From Desulfobacula sp. (GTDB lineage Bacteria > Desulfobacterota > Desulfobacteria > Desulfobacterales > Desulfobacteraceae): a stretch of 64,000 nucleotides of DNA. Positions 27,489 to 36,807 of this stretch are shown one piece after another. The first letter of the stretch is position 1, and every line of letters starts with the position of its first letter. The stretch covers positions 53,163-117,162 of the forward strand of contig NZ_JAQYWD010000016.1 of assembly GCF_030145145.1 (NCBI RefSeq), in the 5' to 3' direction. The notes under the pieces were generated by a model. The model saw only the letters and a list, made by a program, of their open reading frames with translations. It ran no database searches and had not been told where the DNA came from. The translations under genes and the position numbers were made by a program.

Positions 27489-28193
27489 TCACATCCTTGG
27501 CCGAATGTGAAATATATCTATGCCCCGACTCCATTGGGTCAACGGGTCGGGATTGTTGAAACAGTCATCAATGGCCTGGTGCATGTGTAAGGTCTGTGCC
27601 TGAAGCGCCTGCTGTCGGGTTATCATTTCAAATAGCTCTCTTGCTGAGCCATATACATAATCTCTGGCAGGGGATGATTCTATTTCTGCCTGGGAATTTT
27701 TTGAATTATATGCAGTGATGCAAGCTGATTGTGCAAGAGAATTCCAGGACCGACAAATGCTGGGCCGCGCCTGATAAATGCAACATTGTTCGGACTTTAG
27801 GAAAATGCATGGAAGCGCTTGTTTCATTGAAAATCGTTGCTCAAATGTTTTTCCCCGGGTTAAATTGCTAAAGAATAAAATTCTTTTTTTTAAATCAGAA
27901 ATTTCAATATCGTTGAATGTCCGTTTTACATAGGTATAAATCAACAGCGCTTCAATGGGGATGATTTTTACCTGGGAATGACAGCAATAGCTGCACCCGC
28001 ATTGGCATGATACCAATGGGCTCTGCCCGGATTCTTCAAGCTGCTCAATGATAACTTGTGCAAACTCCATGATCTGCTCAAAAGCGGGCAGAATGGATTG
28101 TACAAACGGATTTTCCTGTAATATAGCCTGGATGTTTTTAAACAACAGTTGTTTGAGAGGATCCTGCCCGGTAAAATGATGTTGCTTTTCCAT
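27489..28193 (-). CDS. YkgJ family cysteine-cluster protein
   Basis: 234 residues. The cysteine signature is CQCGCSYCCHSQVKIIP (about 63-79), CIFLKSEQCCIYQARPSICR (about 130-149) and a downstream C in SACITAY. This is the YkgJ/UPF0153 zinc- or iron-binding pattern, in a longer form than the protein at 15821-16171. The N-terminal 60 residues are helical. Its biochemical role is unknown. It stands alone, convergent with the cold-shock gene. Confidence 0.85.
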   Translation of the reverse strand: MEKQHHFTGQDPLKQLLFKNIQAILQENPFVQSILPAFEQIMEFAQVIIEQLEESGQSPLVSCQCGCSYCCHSQVKIIPIEALLIYTYVKRTFNDIEISDLKKRILFFSNLTRGKTFEQRFSMKQALPCIFLKSEQCCIYQARPSICRSWNSLAQSACITAYNSKNSQAEIESSPARDYVYGSARELFEMITRQQALQAQTLHMHQAIDDCFNNPDPLTQWSRGIDIFHIRPRM

Positions 28194-28592
28194 ATCACTC
28201 CATCAATGCAAGACAGGGAGGCTGTTTTGCAAAAACACCAGCTTTCCCATCCATACAAATTGTTAAATTTATGATGATACCAAATATCGGCCTTGCAGCA
28301 GATGAGGTCCCTGTTTTTTTAAAGCGGAGCCCTGTCGTTTGAAGTGTCAAAATAATAATTATGCCGCGGCTGATGATTCCTATGATGTAATGGAAACAAC
28401 GCAGCTGCGAGGACAACCTGACAAAAAAACTGGCAGAGGGAATGTGCTCTTACTTGCATACTGGATCGTATCATACACTAATGAATAGAATTTGCAATCA
28501 AATAGAATGGTTAGACAATCTCTGAAAATGGCTGTAATACAGCCCTCATTTCATTGGTCTGTATACTGGACGGCTTTCAAGCCGGAATTACT
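28194..28592. other. Intergenic region
   Basis: No gene I can support. A minus-strand frame across 28195-28416 is open but has repetitive hydrophobic content and no ribosome site. No clear terminator is visible. Confidence 0.35.
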
Positions 28593-29069
28593 TTAATGCA
28601 TCCTAATCATGTCAGTATGAAAGGGCATTTCATGATACCGGCCCCGAAGAGAGACCCGATTCGCAGGTCGGTTGCTTTGTACCTTAAAATTAAAATCGTT
28701 CAGCCGTGAATAAAATGAATCAAAAACTGTATTTTCAGCTTCCAGGTTTACCCAGCAGTTATCGGATAGATGAAATTGTTGAATCGCATGATGGGCCATT
28801 ATATAGAAACATGCTGCTGACAGATATTTGCAGTTGAGTTCTTTGAAAATCTCAGGATAAAACTTTGATACATATAAACTTTTTGAAAAAATTTCATGAG
28901 AAACAATTAGGGATCGTGAGATTTCCACTAATGTGTTTTTGCTGAATAAAAAGTATTCAATACAGGTCGCATCATTTTTTTCATATGACAGTGAAAACCG
29001 TTCGAGTAATTCAGGAATATGGATCATTAGAAAATTGGATTCTTTTTGATTTTCTATTGGCATTATCAT
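28593..29069 (-). CDS. Hypothetical protein
   Basis: 158 residues starting MIMPIENQKE at 29069, with AAGGA nine bases ahead; the frame begins 45 bases earlier without a ribosome site. The protein is soluble and mostly helical in pattern (LERFSLSYEKND, LYVSKFYPEIFKEL, AACFYIMAHHAIQQF) and ends in an arginine-rich tail. No domain is recognised. It is divergent from the LuxR-type regulator at 29384, which may hint at a link. Confidence 0.55.
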   Translation of the reverse strand: MIMPIENQKESNFLMIHIPELLERFSLSYEKNDATCIEYFLFSKNTLVEISRSLIVSHEIFSKSLYVSKFYPEIFKELNCKYLSAACFYIMAHHAIQQFHLSDNCWVNLEAENTVFDSFYSRLNDFNFKVQSNRPANRVSLRGRYHEMPFHTDMIRMH

Positions 29070-29383
29070 GGCAGTGCCATCCTTATTTTCTGGATATTTC
29101 CCATATAACAACACGACATCTATGACGGCGTACCAATATTTAGTGTGCCTGTAAAGGGAAATATCTATTCAGACGTTTCTTTAACATCATTTAATCGTTG
29201 GAAATTTGTTGAAATATTATCGTGATACAATGCTGATTTTTATACTTGAATGGTGGCTCATCATGTGCCATATTTGGTTTGTCTCGGCAGGATAGTTTCT
29301 CTTAACTCAAAACAGTCTATCTGTTCGAGCCATAAAACAATACAAGGGTTTCTTATTATTTTTTTTATCAAGAGGCAATTATC
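29070..29383. other. Divergent intergenic region
   Basis: About 310 bases between the hypothetical gene and the LuxR-type regulator. It is AT-rich, with no coding signal. It must hold both promoters, but no box pair stands out. Confidence 0.4.
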
Positions 29384-30316
29384 ATGGGTTCGCATTTGGC
29401 ATTTGACATTGTGGTAAAAAAAGCAATAGAGATGAAGGATCGATCTTGTGCCGGTAAGTTTCCTGAACAGGCAACATTATGGCAAGACTTACTTGCAAAC
29501 GATGTGGCGAATTTTTTGCCAATCGGGGTTGCTTTATTTGATAGAAATTTTGTTTTATTAAAGTGCAATAAACTTTATCAGGATTATATCAATACCTATT
29601 CATGTAAATCTTCTAAACAGGCCATAGGGATGGAATACTTTGATTTGTTTGCCAGTGCTCGCTCCTCTTTGCTTGAAATTTTTACCAGTGTCCGTAATGA
29701 TATGCGACAGCATACATCCCACGAATTTCCAGTGCCCCTGGATGTGCGAATAACACAAAACGCTACATACTGGGATGCAAAACTGATTCCCGTCAGAGAT
29801 GACCAGAATAGACCTGCAGGGCTTTTGCTTTCTACCTTGGACGTAACCGAACTCGTTTTGGCTGAGCAGCAACTGCAACAAAAAGAACTTGAAATTATGG
29901 ACCTGAAAACAACCCTGCGAACCATTATGAAATTACGGCAAGAAGATCAGGTGATTTGGGAACAAAAAGCCATGGCAAACGTAAAAAAGATAATTGAACC
30001 GTTTTTAAGTAATTTAAGGAGCAGTCTTGTACGTCCTGACCAGATATCCAATCTGGAAGGGATAGAAGCCGGTATCAATGAATTTGTTTATGAGTTTTCA
30101 TACCTTTTGAGCAGTGAACAATACTTGTTAACACCCAAAGAAATACAGGTCGCAGCCTTGATCAAAATAGGGAAATCCACAAAGGAAATTGCCGAGTGCT
30201 TTTTTGTTTCGCCTGCCAGCATCGATTTTCACAGAAAAAATATAAGAACTAAGTTAAATCTTAAAAATAAAAAAATTAACCTGCAATCATATTTGACATC
30301 TTCCTTTAAGCCATAG
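29384..30316 (+). CDS. PAS-LuxR type transcription regulator
   Basis: 310 residues. About 40-155 is a PAS-like sensor (FLPIGVALFDRNFVLLKCNK and AKLIPVRDDQNRPAGLLLST). A helical linker follows (EQQLQQKELEIMDLKTTLRT, about 165-185). The LuxR helix-turn-helix is at about 245-305 (LTPKEIQVAALIKIGKSTKE, IAECFFVSPASIDFHRKNIR). It has no receiver aspartate domain, so it probably responds to a small ligand or redox state. It lies 150 bases upstream of the amidohydrolase-transporter operon in the same direction and is its likely regulator. AGAGG precedes the start. Confidence 0.88.
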   Translation: MGSHLAFDIVVKKAIEMKDRSCAGKFPEQATLWQDLLANDVANFLPIGVALFDRNFVLLKCNKLYQDYINTYSCKSSKQAIGMEYFDLFASARSSLLEIFTSVRNDMRQHTSHEFPVPLDVRITQNATYWDAKLIPVRDDQNRPAGLLLSTLDVTELVLAEQQLQQKELEIMDLKTTLRTIMKLRQEDQVIWEQKAMANVKKIIEPFLSNLRSSLVRPDQISNLEGIEAGINEFVYEFSYLLSSEQYLLTPKEIQVAALIKIGKSTKEIAECFFVSPASIDFHRKNIRTKLNLKNKKINLQSYLTSSFKP

Positions 30317-30362
30317 CTTCTTCCTCCCATTTTCCCCTCAATTTTATCCCATTGCCTTTTTG

Positions 30363-30378
30363 GGGTATTCTTATACCC
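30363..30378. promoter_or_regulatory. Palindrome upstream of amidohydrolase operon
   Basis: GGGTAT-TCTT-ATACCC, a perfect six-base inverted repeat 90 bases before the amidohydrolase start. It could be the operator for the LuxR-type protein encoded just upstream. Confidence 0.35.
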
Positions 30379-30467
30379 TTATAGTCCATCACTAAATGAA
30401 TGAGATGTATTTTTTTAAACTTATTTTTTTTAAACCATTAATTCTTTTAAAAATGGAGGTTTTTGGA

Positions 30468-32216
30468 ATGAATTCACAGCCAGCACAAGCTGATTTCGTT
30501 TTAAAGAATGCCAAGGTTATCACAGTAGATCAAACGTTCAGCATCCAACAGGCCATAGCCGTCAAGGACGGCAGGATACTATCGGTTGGCAGCAACGATG
30601 ATGTAAAAAAATTTGTCAGTCCAACAACAAAGATATTTGATTTGAATGGTAAATCTGTTTTGCCGGGTATAAATGATTCGCACATGCACGGCCCCCTGTT
30701 CGGTGCCACCCGGCCCCCATTGTCTCTTGATTTAACGTTTCCGAATGTTCAATCCATATCGGATATGGTCGATGCATTAAAGGAAAAGGTGGCAGAAGTT
30801 AAGCCGGGTGAATGGATACGAGGGTTTGGATGGGATCAGAGTACCCTGGCCGAATGCAAAGATGACCCCTTAAGATTACCCAGGAAAAAAGATATTGATG
30901 CGGTTTCACCGGATAACCCGGTTGTGTTTACGGATTTTTCCGCACATACCATGTTGGTAAACAGCAAAGCCCTTGAAATTGCCAATCTCACACAGGAGAC
31001 ACCTGATCCTGAATCAGGAGAGATAGAAAAAGATCCAAAAACAGGAGAGCTCACCGGTATTTTTAAGGAATTGGGAGCCCAGTCGCTTGTCGCAAAATAT
31101 GTCCCGCTTTTAACCCGGGCAGAAAAAAAACAGGCTGTGCTTACTGCCATGGAACATTTGAGTGCCAACGGCGTGACAAGCTTTACTGATGCCGCGATCG
31201 GGCCTGGCGGGGAGGCCTATGTTTACGGGGTAATGAGCGCTGAGTTTTGTCAGATCTACCAGGAGTTGTTGTCCGAGGGCAAATTAACTACCCGGGTCAA
31301 TATTTTATTGTTAATGGGAAATTACGGGGCACTGACCCTGGACGATATAAAGAAAAGTCTCAAAGCATTTGAATTTCCAAAGACCAGTGATGCGAACTGG
31401 CTTAAATATCCGGGGATCAAAATTTTTGCAGATGGTATCCCCTTAACATATTCTGCCTGGATGAATGAAGATTATGTCAGCGGAGACGTCGGCCACGGGC
31501 GTTCTGTTATACCCGGCGATACGGATAAAGAACAGTCCGACAACCTGGTTGCCATGATAAAATATATCCATTCCAAAGGATATCAGATCGGGATACATGC
31601 CACCGGAGACCGGGCAATCGATACGGCCGTCGATGGTATGGTCCAGGCCATGGAAGAGAATCCTGTAGAAGATTTGAGGCATTATATTGTCCATGCCGAT
31701 TTTTTAAGCCCAAAAAAGGCGGCGGTTTTGGCTAAACATAATTTTGGTGTTTCCATGCAGCCATTTATACATGCAATGATCTGTGATTTTGAACCCACAG
31801 TGGTTGGCGCTGAGCGTGCTGCCAGAGAATTTCCTTTTAAAACTGTTTTAAAAGCCGGTATCCCATTGACCAACAGCTCTGATGCGCCAGTTACCTATCC
31901 CAACTGGCGAATGGGTATCCAGGCTGCGGTATTAAGGGAAAGCCTGGTTTCAGGAAGCGTCAGCGGTCCGGAAGAATGTATTTCAGTTCAGGAGGCGATA
32001 CAAACCTATACCATTAACGGTGCATGGCAGGATCATATGGAAGATATCAAAGGATCAATTGAAAAGGGGAAACTGGCTGATTTATGCATTATTGATAAAG
32101 ATATCCTGACAATTTCTCCCCATGAAATAGGTTCGATAGCGGTTTTGATGACAATTGTAGATGGCAAGGTGGTCTTTGACAAAAGCAATGGTGCTTTTGA
32201 AAAAAATAATAGTTAA
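30468..32216 (+). CDS. YtcJ-like metal-dependent amidohydrolase
   Basis: 582 residues from MNSQPAQADF at 30468, eight bases after GGAGG; the frame extends upstream without a ribosome site. It is an Amidohydro_3 family enzyme: the beta-sandwich strands (ADFVLKNAKVITVD), the metal motif INDSHMHGP (H72, H74), WIRGFGWDQS, the carboxylysine or metal ligand region IKIFADGIPL, IHATGDRAID, IVHADFLSP and the closing NSSDAPVTYPNW. It hydrolyses an amide or ester of unknown identity. It has no signal peptide, so it is cytoplasmic. It is followed 27 bases on by a Liv-type binding protein, which suggests that the imported compound is its substrate. Confidence 0.9.
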   Translation: MNSQPAQADFVLKNAKVITVDQTFSIQQAIAVKDGRILSVGSNDDVKKFVSPTTKIFDLNGKSVLPGINDSHMHGPLFGATRPPLSLDLTFPNVQSISDMVDALKEKVAEVKPGEWIRGFGWDQSTLAECKDDPLRLPRKKDIDAVSPDNPVVFTDFSAHTMLVNSKALEIANLTQETPDPESGEIEKDPKTGELTGIFKELGAQSLVAKYVPLLTRAEKKQAVLTAMEHLSANGVTSFTDAAIGPGGEAYVYGVMSAEFCQIYQELLSEGKLTTRVNILLLMGNYGALTLDDIKKSLKAFEFPKTSDANWLKYPGIKIFADGIPLTYSAWMNEDYVSGDVGHGRSVIPGDTDKEQSDNLVAMIKYIHSKGYQIGIHATGDRAIDTAVDGMVQAMEENPVEDLRHYIVHADFLSPKKAAVLAKHNFGVSMQPFIHAMICDFEPTVVGAERAAREFPFKTVLKAGIPLTNSSDAPVTYPNWRMGIQAAVLRESLVSGSVSGPEECISVQEAIQTYTINGAWQDHMEDIKGSIEKGKLADLCIIDKDILTISPHEIGSIAVLMTIVDGKVVFDKSNGAFEKNNS

Positions 32217-32243
32217 TCAATAAAATAAAGAAAGCGAGTAGAC

Positions 32244-33425
32244 ATGAAAAAACAGCTTAAACTTAAGATTGGGATTTTATTTTGTCTGGCCTCTTTTATT
32301 TGCTCAAGCGTGGTATTTGCTTCTGAGAAAATTGTTATCGGTACAATCCTTCCTCTATCTGGACCCATCAGCGTGGTGGGGGTTGCCTTGAAAAGGGGAT
32401 TTGAAATGCGCCTTGAAAAAATTAACGCCCAGGGCGGCATTGAAATAAACGGCAAAAAATTTCAAGTTGAAATGATTGCCGAAGATACGAAAATGAGTCC
32501 CGGTGCATCAAGTTCTTCGGCCTTGAAATTAATCCACAAGGACGGAGCAAAGATTATTTACGGCGGTATTATTGAATCTAATATTGACGCGATTTACAAA
32601 GTGACAAAAAAAGAAGGGGTCTTTTATGCCATAGCATCTGTCAACATCCCCGGGCATCCGGCAGATGTCTCCGGTGAAAAACCGAACCTTGTGCGCCTTG
32701 GGCCTTCCTTTGACGATAGCCATACCATTGATATTGATTACCTTGCCAAAAGTTATCCTTCTGCCAAAAATATTGTCATTTCGGCACCGGATATCGGGTA
32801 TGAAGGTATGATAAAGGATTTGGAAACCAAGGCATCAAAAAACGGACTGTCTGTCACATCAGTTGTTAAATGGTCTTTTGGTACCACGGATTTTCTGCCT
32901 GTTTTCATAAAAATAATTGCTGCAAAACCGGATGTTATTTTTGCCATGGTCAGTGGCCAGGGACCTTATCAATTGATGGCTGCCCGACAGTTGGGGTTTA
33001 AAGGCACCTTTATTGCCAATGCCCCCATGGGACCGGATATTTTTACGGCGATTGCCGGAAAGAGCTCCTGTGATAACCTGATCACAAACGGTGTTGATTT
33101 AGGGAACCCCACAAGCGAAATGAAAGACGTCATGGATAGATGGAAAAAGAAATACAATGAACCGTTTATCGGTGATAGCTTTCTTGCATGGGATGGCGCA
33201 GGCATATTGTTGAAGGCAATTGGCATCGCCCAAAGTCTCGATCCTGAAAAATTGACCGCTGCATTTGAATCTTTAAATAAACCCGGTGATATCGATACCA
33301 TTTTCGGCAAAGCTAAAGCGACCGGGAAAGATAGGTTTGGTGCCAATAGAGTGTTGAGCCGACCTGTTTCCATCACCCACATGAAAAAAGGAGACGTCGT
33401 TTTTTCTGATTTTGTGAACCCATAA
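32244..33425 (+). CDS. LivJ-type ABC transporter substrate-binding protein
   Basis: 393 residues. The signal peptide is 1-27 (LKIGILFCLASFICSSVVFA). The mature part follows the Peripla_BP_6 pattern: IVIGTILPLSGPISVVGVAL, RLEKINAQGGIEINGKKFQV, EDTKMSPGASSSSALKLI, VIFAMVSGQGPYQLMAARQL. It collects substrate for the following permeases. Ligand type cannot be read; in this family amino acids, amides, urea and aromatic acids are all known. The amidohydrolase upstream favours an amide-bearing compound. It is part of a six-gene operon. Confidence 0.92.
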   Translation: MKKQLKLKIGILFCLASFICSSVVFASEKIVIGTILPLSGPISVVGVALKRGFEMRLEKINAQGGIEINGKKFQVEMIAEDTKMSPGASSSSALKLIHKDGAKIIYGGIIESNIDAIYKVTKKEGVFYAIASVNIPGHPADVSGEKPNLVRLGPSFDDSHTIDIDYLAKSYPSAKNIVISAPDIGYEGMIKDLETKASKNGLSVTSVVKWSFGTTDFLPVFIKIIAAKPDVIFAMVSGQGPYQLMAARQLGFKGTFIANAPMGPDIFTAIAGKSSCDNLITNGVDLGNPTSEMKDVMDRWKKKYNEPFIGDSFLAWDGAGILLKAIGIAQSLDPEKLTAAFESLNKPGDIDTIFGKAKATGKDRFGANRVLSRPVSITHMKKGDVVFSDFVNP

Positions 33426-33458
33426 GTTGTACAGACCGGACAAAAAGGAATTAAACTG

Positions 33459-34325
33459 ATGGCATTACCTTTTCAAGTATGGGTTCAGATTATTATTAAC
33501 GGATTGTCCCTGGGCGGTCTCTATGTCCTGATTGCCCTCGGCTTGACATTGATTCTCAGTATCATGGGAATCCTGCAGCTTGCCCACGGTGAAGTATATA
33601 TGCTGGGTGCTTATGCCGTCTACTACCTGGCGGTTAAAATGGGAATCAATGTTTATGCCGCCATATTGTTCAGCATGTTTTTGATGGCCGGGTTCGGTAT
33701 GCTGATGGAGAGATTTCTGTTTCGTCGCTGTGAGGACAAAGTCCTTTCACCCATCATTATCAGCACCGGACTGACATTGATACTCCAGGCCGGGGCAGTG
33801 ATTGTTTTTGGCCTGTATGAGCGCAGCATTCCCCGGCTGAGTGAGGGATCATTTGAACTGATGGGGGTTTTTGTGCCCAAAGATAGAATGGTTGCCATGG
33901 TGATCTCTGCCTGCATGGCCTATATGTTGTATCTTTTCCTAAAAAGAACAAAACTGGGTTTAGGGATGGTTGCCAGCGCCCAGAATCCCCAGGCTGCACA
34001 ATTGAAAGGGATTGATCCCCATAAAATGTCACTTCTGGCCATGGCCATCGGCAGCGGGTTCGCCGCTGCCGGCGGTGCCATGGCAGGGTCTATTTTAATG
34101 TTGACGCCTTTTATGGGAACCCTGCCCCTGGTCAAGGGGCTTGCTATTATTGTACTGGGGGGCATGGGAAGTCTTTCGGGCGCTGTTTTCGGTGGTATCC
34201 TGATCGGTTTGATAGATGGGATCGTACCGGTTCTTTTTGGTCCATTGACTGCATCACTGGCTCCCCTTGTTATTGTCATTATCATTTTATTAATCAGACC
34301 CCAGGGACTTTTCGGACATGAATAA
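33459..34325 (+). CDS. livH: Branched-chain amino acid type ABC permease (LivH)
   Basis: 288 residues, about eight membrane helices, beginning QIIINGLSLGGLYVLIALGL with the family start GLSLGGLYALIALG-TL. The conserved GIMGILQLAHGEVYMLGAY region and the C-terminal VKGLAIIVLGGMGSLSGAVF (ABC-ATPase contact) are present. It forms the transmembrane channel with LivM. It overlaps livM by eight bases. Confidence 0.94.
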   Translation: MALPFQVWVQIIINGLSLGGLYVLIALGLTLILSIMGILQLAHGEVYMLGAYAVYYLAVKMGINVYAAILFSMFLMAGFGMLMERFLFRRCEDKVLSPIIISTGLTLILQAGAVIVFGLYERSIPRLSEGSFELMGVFVPKDRMVAMVISACMAYMLYLFLKRTKLGLGMVASAQNPQAAQLKGIDPHKMSLLAMAIGSGFAAAGGAMAGSILMLTPFMGTLPLVKGLAIIVLGGMGSLSGAVFGGILIGLIDGIVPVLFGPLTASLAPLVIVIIILLIRPQGLFGHE

Positions 34326-35295
34326 GAAAACCAACACGATGATCATCCTTTTATTCACCCTTGTCAGCTTTTTGGCCGGCAGGTGGGCAGGAAACGATTA
34401 TTTGCTGTCTGTATTGATACTAATTGCCATAAATGTTCTTATGGCCTGCAGTTTGAGAACTATTTTTATTTTGGAGCAGATATCTTTGGGCCATGTTGGA
34501 TTCGCTTTGATCGGGGCTTATTCATCAGCACTGATGGTCATGAAATTGAATATTTCCTTTTGGCTCGCCCTGCCACTTTCCGGGTCTATCTGTGCTCTGA
34601 CCGCATTATTGCTGGGATATCCCTTTTTAAGGCTGAAAGGTATTTATTTTGCAATTTTAACCTTTATGCTGGCCGAATCCCTTCGTCTTATCGCATATAA
34701 CTGGCGCAGTCTCACAGGCGGACAGTTCGGCCTGACGGATATTCCGGGCCCGGGAACGATAGGCCTGCCATTTCTCGGAACGATTGATTTCGATACAATG
34801 GAAAACTATTATTACCTTACACTCATGGTGGTCATTCTTTCCATCCTGGTTCTTTTTTTCATTGAAAAATCCCATTTGAACGTTAAATGGAGAGCCATAA
34901 AAGATGCGGAGTCCCTGGCGCAATCCGTTGGAATGAATGCCATCCTGCATCGTATTATGAATTTTGTGATTGCCAGTTTTTTTGCCGGGATTGGAGGTGC
35001 CTTGTTTGCGCATTATCAAAAAGGATTGAGTGTGGAGGTCACCAGCAGATTCGGCATTATGGCATCGATTTATCTGCTGGTTTATGTGGTGATCGGCGGC
35101 AAAGAAAAATTTTCCGGCCCCATAGTGGGTACCATTGTTTTAATGATGATTAGTGAGTTTGCACGTTCCTTTGAAGAATACAGGCCCATCATCATCGGAT
35201 TCATTGCCATTATTGTGGTACTGTTTTTACCTGAAGGCGTCACAGGTATCCCGGAACGATTGACCCGATTGAAACAACAATTGAAGAAGGGGTAA
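34318..35295 (+). CDS. livM: Branched-chain amino acid type ABC permease (LivM)
   Basis: 325 residues with nine or so hydrophobic segments. Family marks: ISLGHVGFALIGAYSSAL, LRLKGIYFAILTFMLAE, TGGQFGLTDIPG, WRAIKDAESLAQSVGMN and YVVIGGKEKFSGPIVG. It heterodimerises with LivH. Its start lies inside the end of livH and its stop is four bases before livG, so the genes are translationally coupled. Confidence 0.94.
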   Translation: MNKKTNTMIILLFTLVSFLAGRWAGNDYLLSVLILIAINVLMACSLRTIFILEQISLGHVGFALIGAYSSALMVMKLNISFWLALPLSGSICALTALLLGYPFLRLKGIYFAILTFMLAESLRLIAYNWRSLTGGQFGLTDIPGPGTIGLPFLGTIDFDTMENYYYLTLMVVILSILVLFFIEKSHLNVKWRAIKDAESLAQSVGMNAILHRIMNFVIASFFAGIGGALFAHYQKGLSVEVTSRFGIMASIYLLVYVVIGGKEKFSGPIVGTIVLMMISEFARSFEEYRPIIIGFIAIIVVLFLPEGVTGIPERLTRLKQQLKKG

Positions 35296-35298
35296 ACC

Positions 35299-36069
35299 AT
35301 GCTGAAAATCAAAAATCTGTCAAAACGATTCGGAGGCATTCAGGCGGTTACTGAATTGGATATTGATATCAAGGAAAGACAAATATTCGGACTCATAGGT
35401 CCCAATGGCGCCGGAAAATCCACCACCCTGAATATGATTGACGGATCTCTTTTCCCCACAACCGGAACGATTATATTTAAGGAAGAAAATATCACGCACC
35501 AGCGTCCATGCAGCCGTGCCGGAAAAGGCATTGCCAGGGTATTTCAAAAAGATGTGCTGTTCAGCAGCTTTTCAGCCCGGGAGAATATCAAACTGGGCCT
35601 GCATTTGCATTCAAATCTGGGCCTGAAGGAAATTTTTTTCCCATGGTCGGCCATCAGTAAAAAAAAAGACAGGATTCTTGATGAAAAAGCCATGGAAATC
35701 CTTAAATTTGTCCGGCTGGGTGAAAAAGCCGATGAAATGGCGATCAATCTCCCCCATGGGAATCAGCGGGCGCTTGGATTGGGTATTGCCATGGCAACGG
35801 GTTGCGATATGTTGCTTCTGGATGAACCATTAACCGGGATGAATGCACAAGAAACGGATCAAATGATGGAAATGATCACAACCTTGAGGGATGAAAAAAA
35901 TTTGACCATTGTCATTGTTGAACACAATATAAAAGCGGTCCTTGGATTGTGTGACCAGGTGGTGGTGCTGGACTTTGGTAAAAAAATTGCCCAGGGAGAT
36001 CCGGATATGGTAGTTGAAATGCCGAATGTTATTGAAGCCTGGCTGGGAGCGGAACAAGATGCTGTTTGA
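35299..36069 (+). CDS. livG: ABC transporter ATP-binding protein (LivG)
   Basis: 256 residues. Walker A GPNGAGKSTT (about 34-43), Q-loop VFQKDVLF, a signature that reads NLPHGNQRALGLGIAMA in place of LSGGQ-R, Walker B MLLLDEPLTGM, H-loop IVEHNIKAV. LivG members often have the S-YG-QR variant; here LPHGNQR is a further deviation. It drives uptake with LivF. Confidence 0.93.
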   Translation: MLKIKNLSKRFGGIQAVTELDIDIKERQIFGLIGPNGAGKSTTLNMIDGSLFPTTGTIIFKEENITHQRPCSRAGKGIARVFQKDVLFSSFSARENIKLGLHLHSNLGLKEIFFPWSAISKKKDRILDEKAMEILKFVRLGEKADEMAINLPHGNQRALGLGIAMATGCDMLLLDEPLTGMNAQETDQMMEMITTLRDEKNLTIVIVEHNIKAVLGLCDQVVVLDFGKKIAQGDPDMVVEMPNVIEAWLGAEQDAV

Positions 36070-36766
36070 AATAAAAAATCTTAAAGTGCAATATGGCGGC
36101 GCCGTCATCATCAAAGAGATGTCCATGGCTGTGGAAGAAAAACAGATTGTAACATTGATCGGCAGTAATGGTGCCGGAAAAACGACAACACTAAAGGCGA
36201 TTTCAGGGTTAAAGGATCTGACAGCCGGAAAAATTTTTTTTAGAGGGGAAAGGATTGACACGTTGCAGCCCCAGGAAATCGTTAAAAGAGGATTGGTACA
36301 GGTGCCCGAGGGCAGGGGACTTTTTCCATATATGACTGTCATGGAAAATTTAAGACTTGGGGCATTTATTAAAAAGGATCAAAAGAAAACAGATGACATG
36401 CTTGAGTGGGTTTTTGACCGGTTCCCAAAGCTCAAAATGAGGGTTGCACAGATCGCATCAACCATGAGTGGGGGAGAGCAGCAAATGCTGGCCATTGCCT
36501 GCGCCCTTATGGCGGAACCAAAACTCCTGCTGCTGGATGAGCCGTCCACCGGACTGTCCCCTTTGATGGTTAAAGAAATCGGCAAGGTGGTACGTGATAT
36601 CAATGAAACCGGCACAGCTGTTTTGCTCGTAGAACAAAATGCGCAACTGGCATTGAGCCTGGCTCAAAAAGGATATGTCATGGAAACCGGCAGGATTGTC
36701 CAACAAGGAGATGCGTCAGCCCTGCTGAAAAGTGATTATATAAAAAAAGCGTATCTTGGAAAATAG
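36059..36766 (+). CDS. livF: ABC transporter ATP-binding protein (LivF)
   Basis: 235 residues from MLFEIKNLKV at 36059, overlapping the livG stop by 11 bases. Walker A GSNGAGKTTT, Q-loop VPEGRGLFPYM, signature MSGGEQQMLAIACAL, Walker B LLLLDEPSTGLSP and H-loop LVEQNAQLAL. It completes the transporter. A convergent sigma-54 activator gene begins its end only 41 bases further on. Confidence 0.94.
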   Translation: MLFEIKNLKVQYGGAVIIKEMSMAVEEKQIVTLIGSNGAGKTTTLKAISGLKDLTAGKIFFRGERIDTLQPQEIVKRGLVQVPEGRGLFPYMTVMENLRLGAFIKKDQKKTDDMLEWVFDRFPKLKMRVAQIASTMSGGEQQMLAIACALMAEPKLLLLDEPSTGLSPLMVKEIGKVVRDINETGTAVLLVEQNAQLALSLAQKGYVMETGRIVQQGDASALLKSDYIKKAYLGK

Positions 36767-36807
36767 ACGAATGACGGTTTCTCCGGGGGAAAAGACACGC
36801 AGCAGGC

